A stretch of DNA of 64,000 bases, from positions 124,001 through 188,000 of the forward strand of contig JAIQDT010005816.1 of assembly GCA_021521415.1 (NCBI GenBank), read 5' to 3'. Origin of the DNA: Bidens hawaiensis (Eukaryota; Streptophyta; Magnoliopsida; Asterales; Asteraceae). The translations under genes were made by a program, and so were the position numbers. The notes under the pieces are model-generated. The model did no database searches. It was not told the origin of the DNA and saw nothing but the letters and a program-made list of their open reading frames with translations. Shown one piece after another: positions 23,800 through 35,751 of the stretch (its first letter is position 1; each line of letters starts with the position of its first letter).

Positions 23800-24608
23800 A
23801 CGGGATCTGATCCTTCGATGTTTTTCGTTGATTAATTCGTTTAATTCGTCATGTATTGGATTCATATCATGAAGAATTGATCGAAATTGAAGCTTAACGA
23901 TTCAAATTGAAATAGAGATTGGTATTTCATAGATAATTGAACTGTTCTAAGTGTAATTGAATCATTATTAAGGTAAAAGTGACTGAGTAATGGAGGTTTG
24001 TGATTAATTGGAGATTAAATTGAGGTTTAATTGAGGTATTGATAGTATGGTTTGAGTTCGGAATGGTTTGGTGAATACAGAGAGTTTAGTTGAATGGTTT
24101 GATGGTTGTTTGTGAGTTCGAACTTGTTCAGTAAGGTTCGGATTTGGTTTAGGAACAGTTTGATAAAGGTTTACGGTGATTTAAGCTTGATTTGGACGGA
24201 TTTGTGTTTGAATTAGTTTTCAGACTGGATGAAGATTTGAACACTCATTCGTTATGATGAAGACTGATTCGTTAAGACCTAACTGCCCATTCGTTCATAC
24301 CTAACTGCTCATTCGTTAAACCATTCGCTTTTGTTTCAAGCAGATTCATTAAAACTCATTCATTATACCTCAGTCGCTTAAACTCATTCGCTAAACGAAT
24401 GTCAATCTCATTCGTTAAGCCATTCATTCATGAAAATCTTTAACGAATATCACTCATTCATTCGTTAAAGTAACTCTCATTTAACGAATATCACTCATTC
24501 GTTAAAGCAACTTTCTTATTCGTTACTATACCCATTCGTATAAACAGTAACAGTAAACTTTAAAGGTTTAACAATTTTGATCCTTGAAGTTTAACCAGTT
24601 GTTTCATC
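23800..24608 (+). other. Copia leader with dense ATTCGTTA octamers
   Basis: Untranslated region before gag. From 24240 to 24540 it carries at least a dozen ATTCGTTA, TAACGAAT or one-base variants in both orientations. The nearer part has TTGAGGTTTAATTGAGG-like repetition. No gene. Confidence 0.75.
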
Positions 24609-27600
24609 ATGGCTTCGCAAAACATGTCTTACTATACATTAGCCTCTCAGAACGTATTACTGCCGCAGATGCTAACCATGGATAATGAAATTGGAAGTCA
24701 CAACAAATGTCCCAAAATTTTGAAATTGTCAGACTTTGCTCGCGGGAACCGAGGTTCCGTGCTCACTTGGGATCCGTGCACCCAAGTAGTGTGAGTTTTC
24801 TCATGATGTGTATGTGGCACCTTTGGTGGGCAGTGACAACATAGGGTGGACACCGAAGGAATTCAAAGATTATGAAACTCAAGAGTTGAAAGATTTTGAG
24901 AGTGAAACTAAAGCCTACTCAAATGTCACTATGGTTTTACCGGAACAAATTTTTCATCAGTACAGTACAATTAAGATTTGTGCTTCTTTGTTCACAACTT
25001 TAAAAACAAGAAGTTTGGGGAACACTCTTGAGAGTAAGAAGACGCTCGTAAAATTTCAACGTAGAAATTTTATTTTGATGAAAAACGAGACGGTTGAAGA
25101 GATGATTAACCGATTTAGTCATCTAATTGTGGAGATGTCAAGTGTTAATCTTGAGCCAACTGAAACAGATAAGATTGATACACTGAAGAATGCTTTACCT
25201 CCTTCATATTCAACTTTTCTGGTTATATTGAAAGAAAACGGTTTCTTTCGAAACACTGAGCTCACAGCTGTGCAATTCATCAACAAGATTGAAGAAAGGG
25301 AATTTGATATTAAATGTTAAAACTCGTTGAAAGAAAATCAAAACCAGCAATCTTCGACTCAAAACCCTTCACTCTATGGGGGTGCCTTGCCAGTAAATCA
25401 TTCTTCAAGTTTTGTACCAATCAATGCTTTCTTTGCTCAATCTCAAGAAGAAAATCCTAATGTAAATTGTTCTCCTAATGTATGCTTTATGGCCAATGGA
25501 GCTAATGCAAACACAAGTGCTCCATCATCAAGCTTGCCTAAAGTAAATCTGCAAGAGGCTGAACAACAGTTTGCATTCTTGTGTGCTTTCATGACTTCAT
25601 ATGAACAGCTTGTTGGAAGCAAGATTGCCACAAGTGATTTAACAGATGAAGATTATGATCAAATTGACCTGGATGATCTTGAATTAATGGATCTCAAGTG
25701 GAACATGTCTATGATCGTTCGAAAAGTCAAGAGATTCATGCAGTGAACAGGGAAAGATCTTCCTGCTTTGAATAAAAGGGTCGGATTTGATAAACTGAAG
25801 GTGAAATGTTACAATTGCGGGGACTTTGGCCATTTTGCCAAAGAATGTGATAAGCCAAGAAAAGAATATTCTGGGCCACACAATTCAGAAAGATCTTCAG
25901 GAAAGAATTCATCTGGTGGAGATAAGATTAAAACGACTGTATCTGGTGGTGAACAAGATAAGTCTCCTGCTACTCAAGCTTTGGTGGTTAATGAAGCTGT
26001 TGATTGGTCTCAACGTCTGTTGGGAAATCAAGCAAATGTGGCAATTGTTGAACCAGTAGAGAAATTCGAAGATGCTAGCAGAAATAATGTATCTGAGGAA
26101 AGTGATTCATCGGATTCTGAGACAGATACTGATCAAAGTCTGTCGTCTCAAACTGAATCAATTCCTGATCAAGTTGAATCTTATGCATGTATGGGTAAGA
26201 TTGATGAGGTACGTCCTAAACCTCAAATTAATGTTTCTGAATCTTCAACTGAAGTGATTGATTATGCTGAATGTGCTGTATTCAAAGTCAAACTTGAAGC
26301 AGCCTTAAATCAGAACAATACTCTCACAAAAGATCACTTTATGATCAATGAATGCTACAAACAGAAAACAAAATTGCTAGAGCAATCAACTCTTAAAATA
26401 CAAAAAATGTCTGAAAGCAATCATGATCTTAAAGCTAAGGTTCAGTATAAGATCATTGAAGTTGATCAACATTTTAAAGAGATTCTTCGTCTGTGAACTT
26501 GTATTTCTAATCTCGAAAATGAAGTAATGGAACTTAAAAATAAGCTTGGAAAATTTAGAGATTCTTCATTTCTTTTAAATGAAATAATCGAAGTTAATCA
26601 TTCACATAAGAAAAATGGAAAAACAGGTTTGGGATATGTCGAAATTCCTCCTCCTTTTAAGAAAGATTACAGTAGCATTCCCGATGTGGAAAAATGTTCA
26701 GATATGTCTACTGTTAAATCTAAAAATGTTGATACAACTGAAACTACTCGTGAACCGATTCATGTCAAAAGTAAAAGTGTTTTCACCAGAAATGAATTGG
26801 ATGGTTCAATCGAGGAGTTGACTGAACCAGATGAGATTGTCAAAAACAAAGATATACCTGTTGACAATCACATTCTGTGTGAGCCCGAAGAGTTTGAGCA
26901 GGCTGTTTATGGCTCAAAGTTGTCGGGTAGTTCAGTGAAAAAGATTGATGCAACTCGTAAATCAAAGATGTCAAATAAACCGACTGTAACTGATGAGGAA
27001 TTGATGAAATTTATCAATCCTCAGTCGGTTTCTTCAAATGGGAAACTATTTAAATTAAAGGGTTTATCAAAAGTGTTCTCAGACAAGGAAGTTCCTTTGA
27101 ACCTTCTTAAACCTGAAATGATTGAAAGTGTATATCAAGATGATACTTCAAAAGTTACCGAACTTGAACAAAAATTCTTTCAATCAAAATCTTCTAATGT
27201 TCAAGTGAAATCTCAAAGTAATGTTTTCAAGCACATTAAATTTTTCAAATCTTCAGGATTAGAAAATTCTTCGAATTCAACAAATCTTGAATTTTATAAA
27301 AACAAAAAGGGTTTAAAACATGAAGTTCAAAAGTTGGTAACGTTTGAGAAACCCGAAGATGATATTCGTCAATCTTTGCTATCAAAGACTACCTGTGCTT
27401 CACCATCAAAATCTTTGGACTCTCGATTATGTTTCAAGTGTGGTGAACCGGGTCATGTCTCCAAAAATTGTAAAACAAAGATAGATGATATCAAAAGCCC
27501 ATTAACTCGAAAGACTGATTTGTTTACAAACATAAAAGAAAATCAAGTTGTTGAGTGTGTTATAATGTATTCGAATGTTAATCCGAAGAATGTTATTCGG

Positions 27601-27817
27601 ATTGATTCGGATAATGTAGCAAACAAATATGTTGACCGTGCTCAACCAATTTGTTCAAACACTGATTCGTGAAGAATACATGATGGATACTTAAAGAAGA
27701 AAACTAAGAAAACTGTCACATATTCTCAAGTCCCAAATGTCAGCATTAATTTAAATGTTTCTCCTAATGTATCAAAAGGAGAGCCCAAGACTGAGGCTTG
27801 GGCTGCCTTTTTGAACT
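24609..27817 (+). pseudogene. gag: gag of the Copia element, broken
   Basis: The ATG at 24609 follows the octamer-rich leader. A frameshift near 24795 moves the reading to the frame of 24808, which continues to 27817 broken by stops at 25318, 25744, 26494 and 27670. The middle shows a UBN2-type Copia gag domain (LKTRSLGNTLESKKTLVKFQ, LPPSYSTFL). A zinc knuckle CYNCGDFGHFAKEC lies at 25807-25848. A long Ser/Lys-rich, partly helical region follows, and a second knuckle, CFKCGEPGHVSKNC, lies at 27430-27471, 1.6 kb later. At over 1,000 codons this is much longer than an ordinary Copia gag, which fits Sireviruses. Several stops replace likely CGA or CAA codons. Confidence 0.85.
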
Positions 27818-28247
27818 AATCATTTACTTGTTTGTGCGGAGTTCATCCAGTTCAGGGTCTACACATAAGTGGATTTTGGATAGCGGATGTTCTAGGCATA
27901 TAACTGGCAATCTAAATCTTCTGAGGATTGTTAAAGACATTCAAGGAAGTTATGTTGCGTTTGCCGGTAACAACGGGGGAATGATTACAAAGGAGGGAGC
28001 AGTGTCAAACGGGATTGTAACGTTTGAAAAAGTAAATTATTGTGAGAAGGTGGATAATAATCTGCTAAGTGTTTTGCAGATATGTGATAAAAATTTTACC
28101 ACCATTTTCACAGACAAGGAATGTATTATCTTTCAACCGGGATATATAATTCCTGAAGATATGGTTGTCATGAGATTACCTCGATCGAATGATATTTATA
28201 TTCTAGATATGAGTTACGATGTAAATGTTTCTCCCTCAACTACATGT
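27798..28247 (+). pseudogene. prot: Protease of the Copia element, 5' part of pol
   Basis: The frame differs from gag. WILDSGCSRHITG near 27874-27912 is the Copia aspartic protease site (Asp-Ser-Gly). The domain continues through NNLLSVLQICD and DIYILDM to the solo LTR at 28248. The coding sense resumes after the target duplication at 30271. The insert plus duplication is 2,028 bp, a multiple of three. Confidence 0.85.
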
Positions 28248-28775
28248 TGTAAGGCCCCGAACTCCGGGAACCCCACAGTTGGTAATCATTCAAACACTCG
28301 TAAAATTTAATAAACCTAAAAGTCGTTTCTTCCATTAAAACAAACGTATTAGAGTATAAATTTTGCGGAAAACATGAAAAATGAAATAAGTTCCCGAAAC
28401 CCGGGAATTTTGCCCAAGAACCAAAATAAGTATAACTTTTATAAGTTTCCTTGAAATAAAATATTCATAAACAATTCTTCCCTCCAGTATTCCCTTCACC
28501 ATCCAAGTAGCTCCGTGCACGTCCAAGCGATAAGGCATCCTCTTCCAAATCCTGAAACTTACACTAACATGCACACAAAGTCAGCTTGAGCTGAGTGAGT
28601 TCAAGTTTTAAGTAAAAGATATCAGTAGTAAAATCATGATAGCCATACCAAAGGTTTTCTAAAAGTAAAAGGGTACATCCATCTAATCATCATTATCGAA
28701 CTTAAACATCCTCATACATACATATACAAATGTATATGTAAACATCCATTCAATAACATCCCTATATACATAACA

Positions 28776-28819
<44 letters not shown>

Positions 28820-30270
28820 CATCCACGTATAACCTCAGGGTCGAGCAAACGTACAACCCAAACATGTAACATCAGTGCATGCAAACACGAAGTAGGCATA
28901 CACAACATCAGTAGTCGAAATGACTACAACATCGCCAAATAGAGGCCAAGAAATAATGTATATACACATATATATATTTAACATCCCAAGGCTTACCATA
29001 TACTAGCAAGCCTATATAAAATCATTTTAAAAAACATTTCATCAAGTAAGAAAACATTTAGGTGCGCATGCTAGCCCAAAAGTAAAATGAGTAAAAGGGG
29101 CATCATGAACTCACCTAAGATCGATCGAATACTTGCAACGAGCTAGGAAGTTCCTAAGGGAAAAATCACAACCAAGGGCCTGTAAATTATACATAACGCG
29201 TTACTAAACTAGACTGTAGGAACACTCTAGCCTAATGGGCCGTACGAGCCCAACACTTTGGCCCAAGGCCCAACAACTTGGCCCAAGGCCCAACACTTGG
29301 CCCAAGGCCCAACAACTTGGCCCAAGGCCCAATACCTGGCCCAAGGCCCAACAATTTGGCCCAAGGCCCAACAACTTGGCCCAAGGCCCAATACTTGGCC
29401 CAAGGCCCAAAGATAGTCAAATCGGGTCGAATGCGCGTGAAATAATCCTTAAAACCATTTGTTAACCGAATCAGCCCCGAATGGACGAAATTCCATCTTA
29501 ACTCTTTTCATTCATCATAATTATGTCTCCCGAGTTGATAGGGTTGACGGTTCCTTTTTACAACACTTACTTTAACATTAAAACGAAAATTCGCGCACCG
29601 CCGACTCGATTGACGAAGCACTAACCACGACAGCCCCGAGCACCAAAAAAAATAATTTTTCCACAACCCTTAAACCTCCCTAGGGCTGCACAAACTCAAC
29701 AATTTGCAATTCTACACCCGATAAACCCTAGTTTTCGAACTAAAATCGATTGACCGACCTAAACACCTCCAATTACCATGAAATTTTAATATGATGTACA
29801 TGTCATACCTAGTGGGATTTTGATGCGAAAACCTCACTCAAAATAGCCCCAGAAACGCTCAATTGGGCAGCCACCTGGTTAGCCTACAACAAGACGTTTT
29901 TCGATCAATACACGCAATATGTGGGTCAATTAACGTGAAAAAGACTTGGGGAATCATAGTACATACCTTGAATTGAAGTTCTAAGGCTTAGAATTGGCTG
30001 CACAAGAAAAAAAACGTGGGTCTTGGTCTTGAAGAAGCTGCCGATCGCACAGCTATAGGTGGCTAGGGTTTTATTTTTTTTTATGTTATAACTTAAGATA
30101 TTACACTCTAGTCCTTCTAGATTCAAGTGTAAGGCAAAATGTAAGGAATGGTTAGGTTCTTTAACGTACCGGGATGACGTGAAGGCTTCCGAGAAACGTC
30201 GGTTAAGTCCCGAGAGTTATACATACTCTACAAGCTTTAGTTCTTCAAACCGGAGCTAACGAGTGTTACA
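28248..30270 (-). mobile_element. Solo LTR of the C family in Copia pol
   Basis: A 2,023-bp minus-strand LTR, TGTAAGGCCCCG...GAGTGTTACA on the plus strand, with CATGT on both sides (28243-28247 and 30271-30275). Its end sequence matches the LTRs of element C (58979 end; 53589-55700). It contains an inverted GGCCCAAG minisatellite (29250-29411) and a (TA)n tract (28779-28817). Open frames within it come from the minisatellite. Confidence 0.92.
29250..29411 (-). repeat. GGCCCAAG minisatellite in C-family LTR
   Basis: About eight units of around 20 bp, based on TTGGCCCAAGGCCCAACA. The same array on the plus strand lies at 54627-54838 and, cut by the window end, at 63913-64000. Confidence 0.9.
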
Positions 30271-30980
30271 CATGTTTTATGTCTAAAGCTACTGAAAAGG
30301 AATCTATCCTTTGGCATCGACGCATGGGACACATTCACATACGCAAGATGAACTTTCTTACTATAAATGAGTTGGTGGATGGTGTATCCCTTAAACATTT
30401 CAAGATCAATGATCATTGTGTTGCGTGCAAAAAGGGGAAACAAAAGAAGAAATCACATCCTAGCAAGTCACTCGACACTATTGTTACACCGCTGGAACGA
30501 CTTCATATGGATCTCTTCGGTCCAGTGAATCGTGCTAGTATTGCTGGAGATTGGTACTGCTTGGTGGTGACTGATGATTTCTCACGTTACTCATGGGTGT
30601 TATTTATGGAATCGAAAGATCAAACACCTTTCTTAATTCAGAATCTAATTACTAAGATCGAATCACTTTACAAACTAAAAGTGAGACGAATTCGTAGTGA
30701 CAACGGAACTGAATTCAGGAATAATGTATTGGATTTCTTCTACATTCAGAAAGGAATTCATCGAGAATTCAGTGCACCTTATGTTCCTCAATAGAATGGT
30801 GTTTCTGAAAGAAAGAATCATACACTGATTAAAGCTGCAAGAACAATGCTCGCGGATTCGAAGCTACCCGTTCAATTCTGGAACGAAGCTGTGAACACAG
30901 CGTGCTATACTCTGAATCGCGTACTAACAGTAAAGAAGCTCAAGAAGACGAGTTACGAGCTTCTAAACAATCGTAAATCG
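30271..30980 (+). pseudogene. int: Integrase of the Copia element, broken
   Basis: Begins with the gag-pre-integrase region (KESILWHRRMGHIHIRKMN) and its HHCC zinc site (H...H, then CVACKKGK). The catalytic core has LHMDLFGPV (first Asp, about 30507), RIRSDNGTEF (second Asp, about 30697) and a Glu in GVSERKN after a TAG at 30792-30794, where Gln is expected. It then runs as AARTMLADSKLP and FWNEAVNTACY. A frameshift near 30975 ends the frame. It would insert the cDNA into chromatin; this copy cannot make the full protein. Confidence 0.88.
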
Positions 30981-33289
30981 AAAAGTATTTGGAACCGTTT
31001 GGGTGTCCATGTACTGTTTTGAAGAGAGAGGCTGGAAAGTTTGATGAAAAAGCCTTTGAGGGGTATTTCTTGGGATACAATTCTCCTAAGAAATGGGTCT
31101 TCAATATCTCTTCGGGTTGTGTGGAAGAATGGTATCACGTTGATTGCCAAAGTTATACCACTCCACCAACTGGTACTAGTCCTGACTGGATGTTCGATTA
31201 CGATGGATTATTTAATTCGTTTACTTTAACGGTTGAAGAAGTTCCTGAAGATCTCAATAGATCTTATTTAGAGGAACAATGTCTTCCAAATCCAAGGTGT
31301 TCTTCAGTTGATGTAAATGACTCACCTAACGTATCAGAAACGTCGAACGAAGTTTCTGAATCTTTTGATGATGCTGATTTTGTGGATTCATCGTTCGTTA
31401 TGTTAGATGAAGCTCTAGAGATAACTGAGCCAATTCTAAATAGTGATGATTCACTGACTGTCTCTTCAGACAAAGCAGAGGAAAACATCACCAATTTAGG
31501 TGATAACATGTCTGTCCCTGTCAATCCTTCCTTAAGGATTCATTCGAATCATCTGCAGGAACAGATAATTGGGGATGTGAACGATGGGGTTTGCACAAGA
31601 CACCAATTAGCTAATGTATGTGATGATCAAGTTTATGTTAATGTATCTCCTACCAAGGATTCGATAGTTTGTGCTTATGCGGATTTGAACTCTTCGGGTA
31701 TCCTCAGTATTGCACAATACACCTGCTTCCTATCACAGATAGAACCGACAAGTGTCACAATGGCACTTAAGGAACCGTCTTGGGTTGAAGCTATGTAGGA
31801 AGAGCTGCAACAGTTTGTTCGACTGGATGTATAGGACTTAATAGATAAACCCGACCGTGTGAAAAAGGCTATTATGACCAAATGGGTTTTTAAGTGTAAG
31901 AAGGACGATCATGGGGTAATCGTGAGGAACAAGGCACGATTGGTCGTTCTTGGTTACAATCAACAAGAAGGCATAGACTACACTAAAGTATATGCTCCGG
32001 TAGCACGAATGGAGGCTATACGTATCTTTCTTGCCTATGCAGCCTATAAAAACTTTAAGGTTTATCAAATGGACGTGAAATCGGCGTTCTTGAACGAGGC
32101 TATTCATGAAGAAGTGTATGTGAAACAGCCTCCCGGTTTCGAGGATCCAGACTTTCCAGAGCGTGTTTACCGATTAAACAAGGCTCTTTATGGTTTACAC
32201 TAGGCTCCGAGAGCCTGGTATAGCACGTTGGCTGACCATCTGATTGAATGTGGATTCACGAGGGGGACTGTGGATTGTACGTTATTCTATGAGAACGTAG
32301 GTGATGATTTGCTCCTCGTCCAAATTTATGTGGACGACATCATTTTTGGTTCGACAAACGACAGCTTGTGTAAAGATTTTGAAAAGACGATGCAAACCAA
32401 ATTCGAGATGAGCTCGATGGGAGAGATGAACTTTTTCTTAGGATTGTAAGTTCACCAGTCTGATTCCGGGATCTTTATCCATCAAACGAAATATGTGAAC
32501 GATGTCTTGAGCCGATTCAAGATATCTGACGGTAAAATTCCTTCGACACCTCTTCCCGTGGGTCACAATTTATCACTGGATGAATTGGAGGATACCGTTG
32601 ATTCAACCCTATATCGTGCTATGATTGGTTCTCTCATGTATTTGACTACATCGCGACCTGATATTATGTTTGCTGTTTGTTTGTGTGCTAGGTACCAATC
32701 GAGTCCCCGAGTGACTCACCTGGCGGCAGTAAAGCGTATCTTGCATTATCTGAGGGGAAATCCAGACATCGGGTTATGGAGCCCCAAACACGATAAGTTC
32801 GATCTTAACGCTTTTATTGATTCAGACTACGGAGGATGCAAAATCAACTTCAAGTCTACTACAGCGGGATGTCAATTCTTAGTAAACCGGTTTGTTTCCT
32901 GGGAGTGTAAGAAGCAGACAACGTTCTCAACTTCAACAGCTGAAGCGGAGTATGTGGCGGCCTCGAGTTGCTGCTCACAGGTTCTCTGGATCCATCAACA
33001 CTTGCGGGATTACGGTTTGAAGTTTCTTACTACTCCCATTTGTATTGATAATTCTGCTGCAACTTCAATCACCAAAAATCCGGTTCACCATTCGAAAACC
33101 AAACATATTGAAATCCGTTATCACTTCATACGTGGTTGTTTTGAAAAGAAATTAATCTTAATTGATAAAATTCATACGGATTTTCAAAAGGCTGACCTTT
33201 ATACCAAAGCATTTGACAAAACACGTTTTAAATATCTGCTGGGTATAAATGGTTTAAAAACTTTACAAGATATTCAAAAGCTTGGTTAA
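30981..33289 (+). pseudogene. pol: RT and RNase H of the Copia element, broken
   Basis: In one frame with several stops. After the integrase tail (EPFGCPCTVLKREAGKFD and GYFLGYN) comes a long acidic, Ser-rich linker to about 31795. RT then shows [45 protein letters not shown] and the YVDD active site at 32327-32338. RNase H follows with FIDSDYGGC, STAEAEYVAAS and KTKHIEIRYHFIR. Stops at 31796, 31833, 32201 and 32447 sit where Gln or Trp is usual, as expected from C-to-T or G-to-A changes. The frame from 32495 to 33289 is otherwise clean. Confidence 0.9.
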
Positions 33290-35751
33290 ATCGTTTTATT
33301 TCTTGTTTTGTTTTGATTTTTTTGTTGTTTTTAGGGGGAGAAAAATATAAAATCCAAAAATATTGTGTTTTCAGTTTATACAGAGAAAATTAAAAACTCC
33401 AAAAACATTCAAATATTGAAAAATTTCAAAAACAATGAAAAATGCTCCTCAAAATGAGTTTTGAAGTAAAAAGGAAAAATGATAGTACATTGACGGGATT
33501 GATCTAGAACATGGATAAACTAGATTAAAAATTACAGTAAGGCAGCAATATGAAATGCGAAGATAGGCTTGACAGACTATATAGGAACTGATAAGATATA
33601 AACATAATGAATGCCGAATCTAGTGGAATTACTTCTTGAAAGATTAATACTATATCTGATTTAAAGAAAAGTCAAAAGTCAAAATGATTATTGTGTGTGC
33701 ATGCTTTCATTTTTGAAGAAAATTCCGCTTTGTTTTTATTTTATTTTGCAAAGAAATTCAACTTTATTTTTTTCTTTATTTTTATTCAAATATTGGATCC
33801 TCTCATGCACGATAAGATTATCCGACCTGAGGGTTAATATTTGAGTATTCTGCTTTATTTTCTTGGTGTTTCGTATGAAATCTTGGACTTTCTCCGCGTG
33901 ATAATACGGGATTATCCGAATTGAGAGTTAAGATTTTATGCAACTTCAACTTTTTTTTTATCTTTTTATTTTGTTGAAATGGAACCTTATCTGCGTGTAG
34001 TAATACCGATCTTAAGGGGAAATTTTGACATTTTGCTTTATTTTCTTGTTATTATTTTTGCATGAGTCACAGTTAATCAAAATTTGGAAAATCAAAGAAA
34101 AACGTACATGTGATATTCACTGTATAAGAGATAGAAATGTTATATCTGATTGATGGGGTCCACATATGGTTTTGTGCCTAATTGAACCAAATTAAAGCAT
34201 ATCGTAAAGTTTCCGACAAGTCTGTGAAAAGTTTAAGAGGACAATTATATCTGCAATCATCGTTGGGTTACGTGTATAATAATCATCGAAATTGAAGTTT
34301 TAGTAACATCTTTGTCAATATGATTCCCTGCTCAACTCACAAAAATATGTATTGCCTTATTAGTATAGTTGTATATTCTTGTTTGTCTTTTGTTAATTGA
34401 AAATCTTTGAAAATCCAAAAAGATTTTATTTCTTTTTCATTTCTGCTTTAGTTTCGATTTACCAAGCTAGCGAATAATTCAAAAGAAAAAGAAAAAGATT
34501 GATCCCCAAAATTTTTAAGTTAATCGTGCTTAATGTATTTACAACTGGTATCAGTTGTATTTTTAACGTAAAGATCCGTTTTAAGTTAAACTTTACTGAT
34601 CAAAGGTTGATCAGGTATCTTAATGTATGCAATTAAAACCTAAATTGGATTTAATTGAATATTTAATTCTTTGTTTAAAACCCTAATTGGTTTTAAATAT
34701 TATTTAATTCCTTAATGAGAATTTTGTATCATTCGCTAAGGAAAATGGTGATTCGTTAAAATGGTTTAACGAATGTAAAGCCATTCGTTATTTTAAGATT
34801 AACGAATGAGTTTCTTATTCGTTATAACTACGTTCGCTTCCGTTGTGCATAAAGAATGGAAGACATTCGTGTGACCATTAACAAATGGAATGGATTTAAT
34901 GTATCATTCGTTAAGATTTTAACGAATGGGACTTATATTAGTTAGAAACATTAACGAATAAAGTATATTCGTTAAACTTTTAACGAATGAATCCTTATTC
35001 GTTCAAAACTCTTGACGAATCAGGATAATAAGTTAAAGAATGAGGCCATTCGTTAGTTCAAATTTGAACGAATGACCTCGAAAACTGTGAAATTATTGGG
35101 TTTATAATCCCAATATCAGACAAATGACCTTTCATTCGTCTATTCACTATTTCATCTTCTCCCTAAACAAACTCTTGCAAAAATTTTCCAAAATCATAAA
35201 CCTGCTTATTTGCATAATTGACCGACATATTTCTGTTCAACAGGTAATGGCGATCACAGTCATATGACATTCATGAAATTTCATCGGTGTTTAGGATTTT
35301 ACTGATTAGTTTTATGTTAGCGTATTAATCGAATAGTTAACATCTAATAAACCCTATAACCGAATCAAAATTGTGATTAATGATATGTGCCTAATGCTTA
35401 AATCAATTTCCGAACAAAGTTATTGAGGTTAATTGTGAAATGTGAATAAGTATATCAGATTCGTTCATTGTTAACGAATAACTATTGATAGCGAATAGAT
35501 AGTCACACTCATAACGAATAAGTATAACGAATCAGGGTTGATTCGTTAAGGTAATAAGACTAGATTCGTTATGATAACAAATGCTTTAATGTATTCTGTG
35601 ATTCGTTATGTGTAACGAATGTAAGGTAAATAACGTTAACGAATGTCTTGTTAGTTTAAATCATCTTAATGAATAAGATAGACATTCTTTAAATCAGAAT
35701 ATATTATTTTAATATTTTACTAACAATTATGTTTGTTGTGTTTTAACAGTA
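33290..35751 (+). other. Non-coding gap between pol and third ORF of the Copia element
   Basis: No gene. TTAGGGGGAGAAAAA at 33331-33345 resembles a polypurine tract and shares AGGGGGAG with the 3' PPT at 41041. Two octamer clusters of ATTCGTTA/TAACGAAT lie at 34730-35060 and 35450-35670. Between them are AT-rich stretches with repeated TTTATTTTC-like words. It could hold a promoter or splice sites for the third ORF, but none can be proven from sequence. Confidence 0.6.

Noticed and set aside
29204..29465. Open frames on both strands with WALGQVLGLGP-like repeats
   Set aside because: They follow the GGCCCAAG minisatellite of the C-family LTR; the same happens at 54569-54877.
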